Shown here in pieces: positions 1 to 8,755 of a stretch of DNA of 64,000 nucleotides. Made by a program: the position numbers and the translations under genes. A model generated the notes under the pieces. That model saw only the letters and a program-made list of their open reading frames with translations, had not been told where the DNA came from and made no database searches. Source of the DNA: DASXKD01 sp963806145. GTDB lineage: Bacteria; Actinomycetota; Actinomycetes; Streptosporangiales; Streptosporangiaceae. Every line of letters starts with the position of its first letter. Within the stretch, counting starts at the first letter, position 1. The stretch lies in the NCBI GenBank assembly GCA_963806145.1, contig CAWDXD010000024.1, forward strand, positions 40,304 through 104,303, read 5' to 3'.

Positions 1-189
1 TCGTGAGCTCAGCCCGGACGCGCGACCCGAATTCGCGAACTGACCGCGGACGCGGCGACGGGCGACGATCCCAGAACGCGCTCCGATTCAAGATCCTCAG
101 GCGCTCCCCCAACCGCCGGGAGCGGCGTACATAGCGGCTGCAGTCAGTCCGGCCGGCGGAGGCAGACCGCCGAAGGGGTCTTCGCAGGC

Positions 190-251
190 TTTGTGGTCGG
201 AATGCCAACCACCACAATCTTTTGTGGTCGGAATGCCAACCTCCACAATCG
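190..251. repeat. Two tandem 31-bp units, each with an inverted repeat
   Basis: Two adjacent copies of a 31-bp unit differ at one or two bases. Each contains TTGTGG (191-196 and 222-227) and, 15 bases on, its inverse CCACAA (212-217 and 243-248). They sit about 80 bases before the cysS start. Evenly phased palindromes suggest a regulatory-protein binding site or a small hairpin pair. Function is inferred only from position. The 330 bases before cysS otherwise show no gene I can support. Confidence 0.6.
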
Positions 252-330
252 CGTCTGCCCGGCGGGGCGCGGGCTCGCGGGCTGGGATTATCGGTCGGCT
301 GGCGGGACCGGCGGCGGTAGCCTTGGCGGC

Positions 331-1740
331 GTGACGCTCCGCCTCCACGACACAGCAACGCGCTCCGAGCGCGAGTTCTCCCCGGTCGAGCCCGGGAAGG
401 CTTCGCTGTACCTGTGTGGCGCCACGGTGCAGGCACCGCCGCACATCGGGCACATCAGGTCCGGGGTGAGCTTTGACATCCTGGTCCGCTGGCTGCGGCA
501 CAGCGGCTACCAGGTCACGTTCTGCCGGAACGTCACCGACATCGACGACAAGATCCTCCGGGTGGCCGCCGCCGAAGGCGCCCCCTGGTGGGCCGTGGCA
601 CAGCGCAACGAGCGGGCGTTCAGCCGCGCCTACGACGTGCTCGGCTGCGTCCCGCCGGAGGTGGAACCGCGCGCCACCGGCCACATCCCGGAGATGATCA
701 CGCTCATGCGGCGGCTCATCGACAGCGGGCATGCCTACGCCTCGGGCGGCGACGTGTACTTCGACGTCTGCTCCTGGCCGGCCTATGGCGCCCTGTCCGG
801 GCAGCGCCTGGACCACATGCGGCCCGCCGAGGACACCGACACCGCCGACGCCAAACGCGACCCGCGGGACTTCGCCCTCTGGAAGGGGGCCAAGCCCGGG
901 GAGCCCGCCTGGGAGACGCCGTGGGGCCCCGGCCGGCCCGGCTGGCACCTGGAATGCTCGGCCATGTCGACCAAATACCTCGGCCCGACGTTCGACATCC
1001 ACGGCGGCGGCCTGGACCTGCTGTTCCCGCACCACGAGAACGAACTGGCCCAGTCCCGCGCGGTCGGCGACGGGTTCGCCAGGTACTGGATGCACAACGG
1101 ACTCGTCGGGGTGGCCGGGGAGAAGATGAGCAAGTCGCTCGGCAACTCGCTGCTTGTCGACGCGATGGTCACCCAGGTGCGCCCGGTGGAGTTGCGCTAC
1201 TACCTCGGCCAGGCCCACTACCGGTCCCACATCGAGTACTCACCGGACGCCCTGGACGAAGCGGTGACCGCGTACCGGCGGATCGAGGGTTTCGTGGCGC
1301 GCGCCGTGGAACTGACCGGCGACGCCGGCGACCCGGCCGCGGCGGGACGGGACATGATCCCTCCGGCCTTCGCCGCCGCGCTCGACAACGACCTCGCCGT
1401 CCCCCAGGCGCTCGCGGTCGTGCACGACACCATCCGCGACGGCAACAACGCGCTGGCCGCCGGGGACGAGGCGGCACTGGCGGCGGCGCTGGCGCAGGTG
1501 CGGGCCATGCTCGGGGTGCTCGGCCTGGACCCGCTTGCCCGCGAATGGGCCACCGCCGACGGCGACCACGACCTGCGTGCCGTGGTCGGTGCGCTGGTCG
1601 GCGTGGCGCTCGACCAGCGGCAGGCGGCCAAGGACCGCAAGGACTGGGGGGCGGCGGACGCGATCAGGGACGACCTGCACGACGCCGGGGTCCTCATCGA
1701 AGACACACCGGACGGTCCCCGGTGGACCATCAAGCGATGA
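331..1740 (+). CDS. cysS: Cysteinyl-tRNA synthetase (class I aaRS)
   Basis: Charges tRNA-Cys with cysteine in the cytoplasm. The 469-residue length matches the family. Visible marks are the zinc-ligand Cys29 in LYLCGATV, the HIGH motif at 38-41, a second zinc Cys in LECSAM near residue 208, zinc histidines in PHHENELAQS, and KMSKS at 265-269. The frame is open upstream to position 193, but homology begins at the GTG at 331 (VTLRLHDTATR), so that start is chosen. rlmB follows 46 bases downstream, the usual actinobacterial order. The catalytic motifs are intact, so function is secure; only the start is inferred. Confidence 0.95.
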   Translation: MTLRLHDTATRSEREFSPVEPGKASLYLCGATVQAPPHIGHIRSGVSFDILVRWLRHSGYQVTFCRNVTDIDDKILRVAAAEGAPWWAVAQRNERAFSRAYDVLGCVPPEVEPRATGHIPEMITLMRRLIDSGHAYASGGDVYFDVCSWPAYGALSGQRLDHMRPAEDTDTADAKRDPRDFALWKGAKPGEPAWETPWGPGRPGWHLECSAMSTKYLGPTFDIHGGGLDLLFPHHENELAQSRAVGDGFARYWMHNGLVGVAGEKMSKSLGNSLLVDAMVTQVRPVELRYYLGQAHYRSHIEYSPDALDEAVTAYRRIEGFVARAVELTGDAGDPAAAGRDMIPPAFAAALDNDLAVPQALAVVHDTIRDGNNALAAGDEAALAAALAQVRAMLGVLGLDPLAREWATADGDHDLRAVVGALVGVALDQRQAAKDRKDWGAADAIRDDLHDAGVLIEDTPDGPRWTIKR

Positions 1741-1786
1741 GCCACGGACGGGTACCCCGTATCCCCTTGTCCTGCTGGGCTACGGC

Positions 1787-2872
1787 ATGAGCGGGGACGC
1801 CCAGGGGCGTGGCGGGCGGACCAGGTCAGGCAAGGCGCGGGCCGGGACCGGGGGCAAGGGCCGGGACAGGCTGGAGGGCAAGGGGCCGACTCCGCCGGCG
1901 CACCTGCGCCCCGGGCATCCCGCGCAGCGCCGCGCCGAGGCCGCGGCCCGCGGCGGGACCAGGCGCGCCGGGCGTCCCGAACCGGGCGACGGGCCACGGA
2001 ACCCGGCCGGTGGCGGTGCCAGCCCGGGCAGCGGGCGTCGTTCGGCAGCAAAAACAACAGAACGTGGCGGCGCGGCGCGGCCCCGCGTCGAGGCAGGCGG
2101 CCGGGCGCGTGGTGCGGGCGACGCGGCGGAAGTGGTGGCCGGCCGGAACGCGGTGCTGGAGGCGCTGCGCGCGGGCGTGCCCGCGGCCGCGCTGTATGCC
2201 GGGCCGCGGCGCGACGCCGACGACCGGGTGCGCGAGGCGGTGGACCTGGCCGCCGCGGCGGGCGTGCCCATGGTCGAGACCGGCAGGGCGGAACTGGACC
2301 GGCTCACCGGCGGGTCCGTGCACCAGGGCCTGGCGCTGCGGGTCCGCCCTTACTCCTACGCCGCGGCGGAGGACCTGACCGAGCGCGCGCGGGCCGCCGG
2401 GGTCCCGGCGCTGATCGCCGCGCTGGACGGGGTCACCGATCCGCGCAACCTTGGTGCGGTGGCCCGCTCGGTCGCCGCGTTCGGCGGGCATGGCGTGCTG
2501 CTGCCGGCCCGCCGGTCGGCCCGGGTGAGCGCCGGGGCCTGGAAGGCGTCGGCGGGCGCGCTTGCCCGGGTGCCTGTCGCCCAGGTGCCCAACCTGGCCC
2601 GCGCCCTCGCCGCCTACCAGCAGGCCGGCCTGTTCGTGGTGGGCCTGGACGCCGGCGGGGACACCACGGTCGCGGACCTGGCGGTCGCCGACGCGCCCCT
2701 GGTGATCGTCATCGGCTCGGAGGGCCGCGGGCTGTCCCGGCTGGTCGCCGAGCGCTGCGACGTGCTGGCCCGGATCCCCATGGCGGCGGACACCGAATCA
2801 CTGAACGCCGGGGTCGCGGCGGGCATCGCCCTGCACGCGGTGGCGGCGAGCCGGGCCGCCGGGTCCTGGTAG
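1787..2872 (+). CDS. rlmB: 23S rRNA 2'-O-methyltransferase RlmB (SpoU/TrmH family)
   Basis: SAM-dependent ribose methylation of 23S rRNA (G2251 in E. coli numbering is the family role). From the ATG at 1787 the protein has 361 residues: a long basic, low-complexity N-terminus containing RLEGKGPTPP, typical of actinobacterial RlmB; the substrate-binding domain from about 115 (VVAGRNAVLEALRAG); and the SPOUT knot with motif 1 LDGVTDPRNLGAVARS (about 213), motif 2 VIGSEGRGLSRLV (about 307) and motif 3 MAADTESLNAGVAAGIALH (about 330). The frame is open further upstream into cysS, but nothing there is conserved. It follows cysS and is probably cotranscribed with it. Confidence 0.93.
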   Translation: MSGDAQGRGGRTRSGKARAGTGGKGRDRLEGKGPTPPAHLRPGHPAQRRAEAAARGGTRRAGRPEPGDGPRNPAGGGASPGSGRRSAAKTTERGGAARPRVEAGGRARGAGDAAEVVAGRNAVLEALRAGVPAAALYAGPRRDADDRVREAVDLAAAAGVPMVETGRAELDRLTGGSVHQGLALRVRPYSYAAAEDLTERARAAGVPALIAALDGVTDPRNLGAVARSVAAFGGHGVLLPARRSARVSAGAWKASAGALARVPVAQVPNLARALAAYQQAGLFVVGLDAGGDTTVADLAVADAPLVIVIGSEGRGLSRLVAERCDVLARIPMAADTESLNAGVAAGIALHAVAASRAAGSW

Positions 2873-2882
2873 CCTGCCGGGC

Positions 2883-4356
2883 GTGCAGGACGTGACCACG
2901 GTGCGGGCCGCCCGGGCTGACCAGGTACGGCGGCTGCGCGAGGAGTACCCGGTGTTCCGGATCGAGGACGCCCGTGCGGTCCCCGGCCCCGCCGGGGTGA
3001 CGCTGGAGTTCGCGTTCGCCGCGGGGGACGCTGCGGTTCCGGCCGGTCGTCGAGTTCACCGGGCTGCGCCCGGACGAGGCCGGGCGAGTGGTCACGGTCA
3101 CGGCACAGCGGATGATCCGCGCCCTGGCCATCGTCGAGGCGTTCTCCTACTGGAAAGCGCTGTGCAGCCCGGTCATCGAGGTCGCGCTCCCGGGGCCGGA
3201 CGCCGCAGAACTCGACTGGTGGCAGGCGTTCTGGCCCGGGGCGATGGGGGAGTTCTTCTACCGCAACCAGATCGACTACACCGCGCCGGGATTCCTGGTC
3301 ATCCGGGGCCCGGCGGGCGGCCCTGGCACCGCGGCTCCCGGGGACGCCGGCGGCCCGGGCGGGGACGGCGCCGCGCCGGCGGGGCCGCCGCTCGTGCTGT
3401 TCAGCGGCGGCAAGGACTCACTCGCGCTGGCCCGCATCGTCTCGGCGGGTGCGGGTGCGGGTGCGGGTGCGGGTGCGGGCGCGGGGGGTGCCGCGCCCGT
3501 CGATTTCTTCCTGTACAACCCGGGCGAGCGGCTGCGCGGCCTGGCCGGATCGCTGGCGCCGGGGGGGCGCCTGGTGGAGGCACACCGCGCGATCCTGCCC
3601 GAGTTGCTGGCGCTGAACGCGGCAGGCCACCCCAACGGGCACACGCCCTTCTCCGCCTACCTGGCGTTCGCCGCGATGCTCACCGGCTACCTGCGCGGCA
3701 GCGGGCCCGTCATGGCGGGCAACTCGCGCAGCGACGACGAGCCGAACGTGCGGTCCTACCTCGGCCGCCCGGTGAACCATCAGTGGACCAAGAGCTACGA
3801 GTTCGAGACCGCGGTCAGCTCCTACCGCGACCGCTGGCTGCCCGGCGCGCCCGGCTACAGCAGCCCGCTCCGGCCGCTGTATGAGGTGCAGGTCATCGCC
3901 TCGCTGGCCGGTGACGTGGACGCCTACCTGCGCACGGCGAGCTGCAATCAGGTGCGCGGCGGCGGCTGGTGCCGGTCCTGCGCCAAGTGCGCGTGGGTGT
4001 TCCTGGCGACGGCCGCATTGTTCGGCCACGATCTTGCGATACGCAAGACCGGCGGAGACATGTTCGCCGATGCCGCGCTTGCCGGGGTCTACCAGGAGAT
4101 GGCTGGTCTCACCGGGGTCAAGCCCTTCGAGTGCACGGGCTCGGAGGACGAGGTCAAGGCGGCCATCCAGGCGGTGGGCCAGGGCCAGCCCCCGGATGCC
4201 TACCCGGCTCTGGCTGCGTGCCTGCGCGACCCCGCGGTCGCGGCCGCCCGCCCGCTGGCCGCGCTGCTCGCCGGCTGGGGCCATGACGACCTGGTCCCTG
4301 CCGCCCTGCTGGACCGGGTCGCCGTGGCCCGCGCCGAGGCCGCCGCGCGCGGTTAG
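2883..4356 (+). CDS. MurL-like UDP-MurNAc-L-Ala-L-Glu epimerase, apparent frameshift
   Basis: Resembles MurL, the ATP-using enzyme that epimerises the terminal L-Glu of UDP-MurNAc-L-Ala-L-Glu to D-Glu in Xanthomonas and some actinobacteria. The PP-loop SGGKDSLALARI is at about 3400-3440. Other family-like stretches are NGHTPFSAYLAFAAM, AGNSRSDDEPNV, VNHQWTKSYEFE and a Cys-rich C-terminal part (WCRSCAKCAWVF). The GTG start at 2883 reads well to about 3040 (GVTLEFAFAAGD). Continuation (LRFRPVVEFTGLRPDE) lies in the next frame, so one base is apparently extra near GCGGGGGACGC. Either a sequencing error in a G run or a disabled gene. An in-frame GCGGGT repeat follows the PP-loop. Family assignment is from recalled motifs, not an alignment. 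Confidence 0.7.
3445..3486 (+). repeat. GCGGGT hexanucleotide microsatellite inside the murL-like gene
   Basis: Five perfect GCGGGT units (3445-3474) and two degenerate ones (3475-3486). They are in frame and encode an Ala-Gly run about ten residues after the PP-loop. The unit is a multiple of three, so slippage would change linker length without breaking the frame. Confidence 0.9.
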
Positions 4357-4415
4357 GGCGGGACCGGCAAGGTGCGTCTGGCCGCGCGGGCTATCCGGGC
4401 AGTATCGTTCGCTAT

Positions 4416-5303
4416 GTGAACGTTCGGGAGGACTCCGCCGGGCCGGCGCGCCGCGCCCGGGAGGATGTCGCGGCGGACGGCCGCCGCGACGCCGGCGCGG
4501 CCCGGGCCGTCCCGGCCCGCCGGACGGACTTCGTCCAGTCACTGGACCGCGGCCTTGCCGTGATCCGGTGCTTCTCCTCGGAGCACCCTTCGCTGACGCT
4601 GTCCGAGGTCGCCGAGCGCACCGGGCTCACCCGGGCCGCCGCCCGGCGGTTCCTGCTCACCCTGCAGGAACTGGGCTATGTCGGCAGCTCCGGGCGGCAG
4701 TTCTCGCTGCGCCCCCGGGTGCTGGCACTGGGTTATGCCTACCTGTCGTCGTTCAGCGTGTCCCAGATCGCCCAGCCGCACCTCGAGGACCTGGCCGAGG
4801 AGTTGCACGAGTCGTGCTCGGTCAGCGTGCTGGACGGCGATGACCTGGTCTACGTGGCCCGCGCGTCCGCGAACCGGATCATGACCATCGCGCTCACCGT
4901 GGGCACCCGGCTGCCGCCGTATCCGACGTCCATGGGCCGCATCCTGCTGGCCCATCTGCCCGAGCCGGAACTCGACGCGTACCTGCGCCGCACCACGATG
5001 CGCAAGCTCACCGAGCACACCATCACCGACGAAGGCAAACTGCGGGCCGTGCTCGCGGAGGCCCGCAGCCGTGGCTGGACCGCCGTGGACCAGGAGCTTG
5101 AGGCGGGCGTGCGGTCGATCGCCGTGCCCATCAGGGACAGCTCGCGCAAGGTCGTGGCGGCCATCAACGCCAGCGCCCACGCGGCCCGCGTCCAGATGCG
5201 GACGCTGGAGAAGCAGTTCCTGCCCCGGCTCCAGGAGGCGGCGCGGCAGATCGACTCCGAACTCGCCGCCCGCATGTCCACGGGCAACCGCGCCGTCCGC
5301 TAG
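4416..5303 (+). CDS. IclR-family transcriptional regulator (PcaU/PobR-like)
   Basis: DNA-binding regulator, 295 residues. After a basic, alanine-rich N-terminus of about 30 residues come the winged HTH (FVQSLDRGLAVIRCFSS to GYVGSSGRQFSL, about 31-95) and the effector-binding IclR C-terminal domain (SVSVLDGDDLVYVARAS, LPPYPTSMGRILLAHL, VDQELEAGVRSIAVPI, about 110-275). Closest in type to the protocatechuate/beta-ketoadipate regulators PcaU, PobR and PcaR. No aromatic catabolism genes are nearby, so the target is unknown. Start is GTG at 4416, 59 bases after the murL-like gene. Confidence 0.88.
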   Translation: MNVREDSAGPARRAREDVAADGRRDAGAARAVPARRTDFVQSLDRGLAVIRCFSSEHPSLTLSEVAERTGLTRAAARRFLLTLQELGYVGSSGRQFSLRPRVLALGYAYLSSFSVSQIAQPHLEDLAEELHESCSVSVLDGDDLVYVARASANRIMTIALTVGTRLPPYPTSMGRILLAHLPEPELDAYLRRTTMRKLTEHTITDEGKLRAVLAEARSRGWTAVDQELEAGVRSIAVPIRDSSRKVVAAINASAHAARVQMRTLEKQFLPRLQEAARQIDSELAARMSTGNRAVR

Positions 5304-5385
5304 CCGCGTACCGGGCCGGCTGGCCCTGGCTGCCCCACGCGGTGGACGCGGGCCGCCGCACCACCAGCGCGGGCCGGGGGATGGC

Positions 5386-6807
5386 TCAGGCGTGGTGGAC
5401 GCCACCGTGCCCATGGATGTACTCGCTCAGGCTCGCCTCGCTGAACTGGGCGTGCGCCGCGCCCGGGATGTCGCTCTGCCCGGCCGGGTAACGCCGCGAG
5501 ATCAGCTCGGCCTGGACCTCCTGCAGGTGGGAGGGCTGCCCGGCGGACGGCCCCGGGCCGGTGGCCGTGGGCACGGTCACCCCGGACAGCACGTCGTCGG
5601 CGCGCGGCGTGGTGAGGCTGAGCACGTCGCCCACGCCTGGGGCGGCCGCGTCCCTGGCGGTGAGCGCGGGGAGGTTCCAGCGCTGCTCCACCGTCTTGAG
5701 AACCGAGGTGTGATCCAGCGGCACGGAGCCGTCCGGGACACGGAACACCGTCCCCGCCGGGATCAGCGGTGACACCAGGACCGTCGGCACCCGCACCCCG
5801 AACCTGGTGAAGTCGAAGCCGAACTCGCCCGCGCTGTTGTCCGGCGGGGTGGCGCCCGCTGGCGGCGCCACATGGTCGTAGCATCCACCGTGCTCGTCGT
5901 ACGTAACGATCAGCAGGGTCTGGGCCCAGCCCGGGCCGCCGCGCAGCGCCTCGTACACGTCGTGGATGAACTGCTCCCCGAGGGCGACGTCGTAGTTCGG
6001 GTGCTGGCTGTTCCCGCTGGATGGCCAACTCGGCTCCAGGAATGTGAACGGCGGCAGCGTTCCGGCCGCCGCGGCCGCGGTGAAGTCGGTGAAGCGCCCG
6101 AAGTGGCTGGCAGCCGCCGAGGAGATGTCCGGGAAATTGGACTTGGTCAGCGGCTCGGCGTCATACCCGTAAATGGACCAGCCGAGCTGGTGGTTGCCGA
6201 GCAGGCCGAAGATCGACGGGCAGGTGAACGTGTGCGTCTTGTCGTCCATGTGCCCCTGGCTGGTGGCGGCACAGGCGAACGCGCGATTGGGCAGTGTCTC
6301 GGTGGGCACCGACGCATACCAGTGGTCGCAGACCGCGTAGCCGCGGGCGAGGGCGGACAGCACCGGCAGCGCCTCAGGGGTGAAGCAGCCCATGATGTCG
6401 TTGGCGGTCGTGCCGGGCACGATCGTGTATCCGCTGGTGTGTGACTCCCAGGAAAGGGTGTACGCGAGGTCCTTCACGAATCCCTGCATGGCCGGGACCG
6501 TCGCGGAAGTCGGCGGCGCGGAGGTGCTGCCGAACAACTGGCTGTTGGTGGCCATGTAGCCCTCGCCCGGATCGGCGCCGGGCATGAAATAGGCGCTGGG
6601 CGTTGTCGGCTCGATCCTGAAAACGGTGACCGGCTGGCCCGAGGCGTCCGGGTTCGACTCGGTGCCGCTGAGCCCTTCGAACGGCTGCCCGGCCGGGGAC
6701 ACATTCCCCGCCCCGGCGTACAGAAAGCCGAGCATGTGGTCGAACGACCGGTTTTCCAGCATGAGGACGACAACGTGCTCAATGGCGGACAGGCTGTTCC
6801 CTGGCAT
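5386..6807 (-). CDS. Phosphoesterase family protein (phospholipase C / acid phosphatase type)
   Basis: Member of the bacterial phospholipase C / AcpA phosphoesterase family (PF04185), 473 residues, hydrolysing phosphate esters. The N-terminal motif IEHVVVLMLENRSFDHMLG carries the Glu-Asn metal pair (about 20-21). VPTETLPNRAFA holds the likely Ser/Thr nucleophile region. TYDEHGGCYDHVAPP holds the second metal-binding Asp-Glu. Most relatives are secreted by Tat, but this one begins MPGNSLSAIEHVV with no signal peptide, so it is cytoplasmic or exported another way. It stands alone, convergent with the IclR gene. Substrate unknown. Confidence 0.88.
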   Translation of the reverse strand: MPGNSLSAIEHVVVLMLENRSFDHMLGFLYAGAGNVSPAGQPFEGLSGTESNPDASGQPVTVFRIEPTTPSAYFMPGADPGEGYMATNSQLFGSTSAPPTSATVPAMQGFVKDLAYTLSWESHTSGYTIVPGTTANDIMGCFTPEALPVLSALARGYAVCDHWYASVPTETLPNRAFACAATSQGHMDDKTHTFTCPSIFGLLGNHQLGWSIYGYDAEPLTKSNFPDISSAAASHFGRFTDFTAAAAAGTLPPFTFLEPSWPSSGNSQHPNYDVALGEQFIHDVYEALRGGPGWAQTLLIVTYDEHGGCYDHVAPPAGATPPDNSAGEFGFDFTRFGVRVPTVLVSPLIPAGTVFRVPDGSVPLDHTSVLKTVEQRWNLPALTARDAAAPGVGDVLSLTTPRADDVLSGVTVPTATGPGPSAGQPSHLQEVQAELISRRYPAGQSDIPGAAHAQFSEASLSEYIHGHGGVHHA

Positions 6808-7146
6808 GAAAGCCCTCCCTCGCGGGGATCCCCTGGCAGCGCTTCCCGCCGCCCCCGCGCCAAGTATGACCGCGCCCCGTCATTCGTGCCTTTTGGTTGC
6901 CGCTCAAACATGGGTTTGTACCGCTGCGGCGGACCCCGCGGCGACATGCGGGTTCGCGGACTGGTGACCGCCGGTTCGCGCGGCCCGGTGACCGCTGGCT
7001 GGGCAGCGTGGTGGCCGCTGGTTCGCACGGCGTGGTGGTGCCGCTGGTCCGCGGCCCGGGGGTTCGCGGCCCGGGGTTCGCGGCAGGTCCGTGCGGCGCG
7101 CCTGGGCCGGGTCCGCTCCGCGGCACCGCCGGCTGCGCTCCAGCCC
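6808..7146. other. Gene-free stretch, GC-rich short repeats
   Basis: Region between the divergently transcribed phosphoesterase and AlkB-like genes. It holds repeated short words such as GTGACCGCYGG and two copies of GGCCCGGGG followed by TTCGCGGC near 7051-7085. I see no coding sequence or RNA gene in it. Confidence 0.5.
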
Positions 7147-7183
7147 TCGAATATATGTTTGATTGTGTTCTATAATCTACAGC
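7147..7183 (+). promoter_or_regulatory. SOS-box-like palindrome and TATAAT -10 box
   Basis: TCGAATATATGTTTGA (7147-7162) matches the actinobacterial LexA box TCGAAC-N4-GTTCGA with one change per half-site. A perfect -10 hexamer TATAAT lies at 7171-7176. Transcription would start about seven bases later, at the GTG start codon at 7184, which predicts a leaderless mRNA; there is no Shine-Dalgarno sequence. LexA bound here would cover the -35 region. This is an AT-rich island in GC-rich DNA. Confidence 0.7.
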
Positions 7184-7816
7184 GTGAACACCGCGTTCCA
7201 GGGCTCGCTGCTTGACGCCTCGGACAACGCGGGCCTGGGGCCGCTGGGACCGGCCATGCGGCGGGCCCGGCTGGCCCGCGGCGCCTGGGTGGATTTCCGG
7301 CCGGGCTGGATCACCGGGGCCGACGCGCTGTTCGAGCGCCTGGAGGAGGCGGTGCCGTGGCGCGCGGAGCGGCGCATGATGTACGACCGGGTCGTCGACG
7401 TGCCGAGGCTGCTCTGCTTCTACGCCGAGGGGCAGGCCCTGCCCGATCCGATGCTCACCCTGGCCAGGGACGCGCTCAGCGAGTACTACCAGGCCGAACT
7501 CGGCGAACCGCTGTGCACCGCGGGGCTGTGCCTGTACCGGGACGGGCGGGACAGCGTCGCGTGGCACGGCGACACGATCGGGCGGGGCAGCACCGAGGAC
7601 ACGGTGGTAGCCATCGTGTCGCTCGGCACGCCACGGCCGCTGCTGCTCCGGCCGCGTGACGGCAACGGGCCTGCGCTGCGCCATGACGTCGGCCACGGCG
7701 ACCTGCTCGTGATGGGCGGGAGCTGCCAGCGGACCTGGGAGCACGCGGTGCCCAAGAGCACCCGGGTCACCGGGCCGCGGATCAGCGTGCAGTTCCGCCC
7801 GCGCGGTGTCCGCTGA
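7184..7816 (+). CDS. AlkB-like 2-oxoglutarate/Fe(II)-dependent dioxygenase
   Basis: Probable oxidative demethylase of alkylated nucleic-acid bases, 210 residues. The Fe(II) ligands are the His and Asp of AWHGDT (about 127 and 129) and the His of TWEHAVPK (about 186). The 2-oxoglutarate arginines fall in GPRISVQFRPR near the C-terminus. Core strands FRPGWITGADALFERL, TAGLCLYRDGRDSVAWH and GDLLVMGGSCQ fit the family. The GTG at 7184 is chosen because of the promoter geometry; a TTG at 7163 would lie inside the operator. The SOS-box-like site fits DNA-damage induction. Confidence 0.88.
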   Translation: MNTAFQGSLLDASDNAGLGPLGPAMRRARLARGAWVDFRPGWITGADALFERLEEAVPWRAERRMMYDRVVDVPRLLCFYAEGQALPDPMLTLARDALSEYYQAELGEPLCTAGLCLYRDGRDSVAWHGDTIGRGSTEDTVVAIVSLGTPRPLLLRPRDGNGPALRHDVGHGDLLVMGGSCQRTWEHAVPKSTRVTGPRISVQFRPRGVR

Positions 7817-7856
7817 ACCGGCCGGCGTCCGCTGAGCGCCCGTCGGCGTGTCGGCG

Positions 7857-8654
7857 TCACAGCACGGTGAGCGCGGCACCGAGAACGCACAGCGCGCCGC
7901 CGAGCCAGACCCGTTTCCCCGGCCGGTCCCTGGCTATGAGGATGCCCAGCAGGATGGACAGTTCCCGGATCGTGGCGACCGGCGATGCGGGAGCCCGCTG
8001 GTAGGCCAGCAGGACGAGCAGGTACGCGGCGACCGAGCCGATCCCGATTCCGGTCCCGGCGCGTGCCGCGGCACGCAGCCGGCCCCAGTCGAGGCGGACG
8101 GCGGAGAGCAGGATCAGGGCCTGCACGGCGGTGACCGCGCCCAGGTATCCGATGGCGTTCGCGGACCGTACCGCCCCGGCGTCGATGACGGAGTAGACGG
8201 CGATGGTGACGCCGGTCAGCGCCGCGAACGCCAGCGCAGTGCCGCGGCCGCGCGCCAGGCCCGCCTGCGAGATGACCGCGAGGCCGATGCCGAGCGCCAG
8301 CGACCCGCCGACCCGCGCCGCGTTGAGCGACTCGCCGAGCACGGCCGCGCCGCCGAGCGTGATCAGGAAGGGGGCGATGCCCCTGGCCACCGGGTAGGTG
8401 AAGGAAAGCTCACCGCGCCGGTACGCGGCCGACAGGCAGGCGAAGTAGGCGGCCTCGGCCAGGCCCGAGGCGGCGACGGACGGCCAGACCCGCACCGGCG
8501 GGGCCGCGATCGTGGCCGGCATCAGCAGGACGGCTCCCACCGCAGCGCCCACCGCTGCGGCGGCCAGACGGTCCGCGGCCCCGTGCAGTACGCGGTTCCA
8601 GGTCGCATGGAGCACGGCCGCTGCGAGCACCAGGGCAAGTGCGGCCCCGCTCAC
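7857..8654 (-). CDS. EamA/DMT-superfamily membrane transporter
   Basis: Predicted drug/metabolite-type exporter of 265 residues with about nine to ten hydrophobic helices and the two-repeat EamA layout. Visible features are LAAAVLHATWNRVLHG at the start, TYPVARGIAPFLITLGGAAVLGE closing repeat one, and SPVATIRELSILLGILIARD closing repeat two, the classic end-of-repeat Glu-containing signatures. GTG start. It ends convergently with the AlkB-like gene. Substrate cannot be read from sequence. Confidence 0.85.
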   Translation of the reverse strand: MSGAALALVLAAAVLHATWNRVLHGAADRLAAAAVGAAVGAVLLMPATIAAPPVRVWPSVAASGLAEAAYFACLSAAYRRGELSFTYPVARGIAPFLITLGGAAVLGESLNAARVGGSLALGIGLAVISQAGLARGRGTALAFAALTGVTIAVYSVIDAGAVRSANAIGYLGAVTAVQALILLSAVRLDWGRLRAAARAGTGIGIGSVAAYLLVLLAYQRAPASPVATIRELSILLGILIARDRPGKRVWLGGALCVLGAALTVL

Positions 8655-8755
8655 CGTGGCCCGGGCGAGCAGGCCGGATGGTCGGCGGTCATCCCCTCAC
8701 CCTAGGTCGGCCTTGCGGGTCAGCAGGGCTTGCCGGGCGCGCCGGTGAGCCGTAT

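Noticed and set aside
190..251. CRISPR-like repeat pair before cysS
   Set aside because: Only two units with no spacer between them and no cas genes in the window.
7163..7183. TTG start giving seven extra residues to the AlkB-like protein
   Set aside because: It lies within the promoter (-10 box and SOS-like site) and has no ribosome-binding site; GTG 7184 fits a leaderless start.
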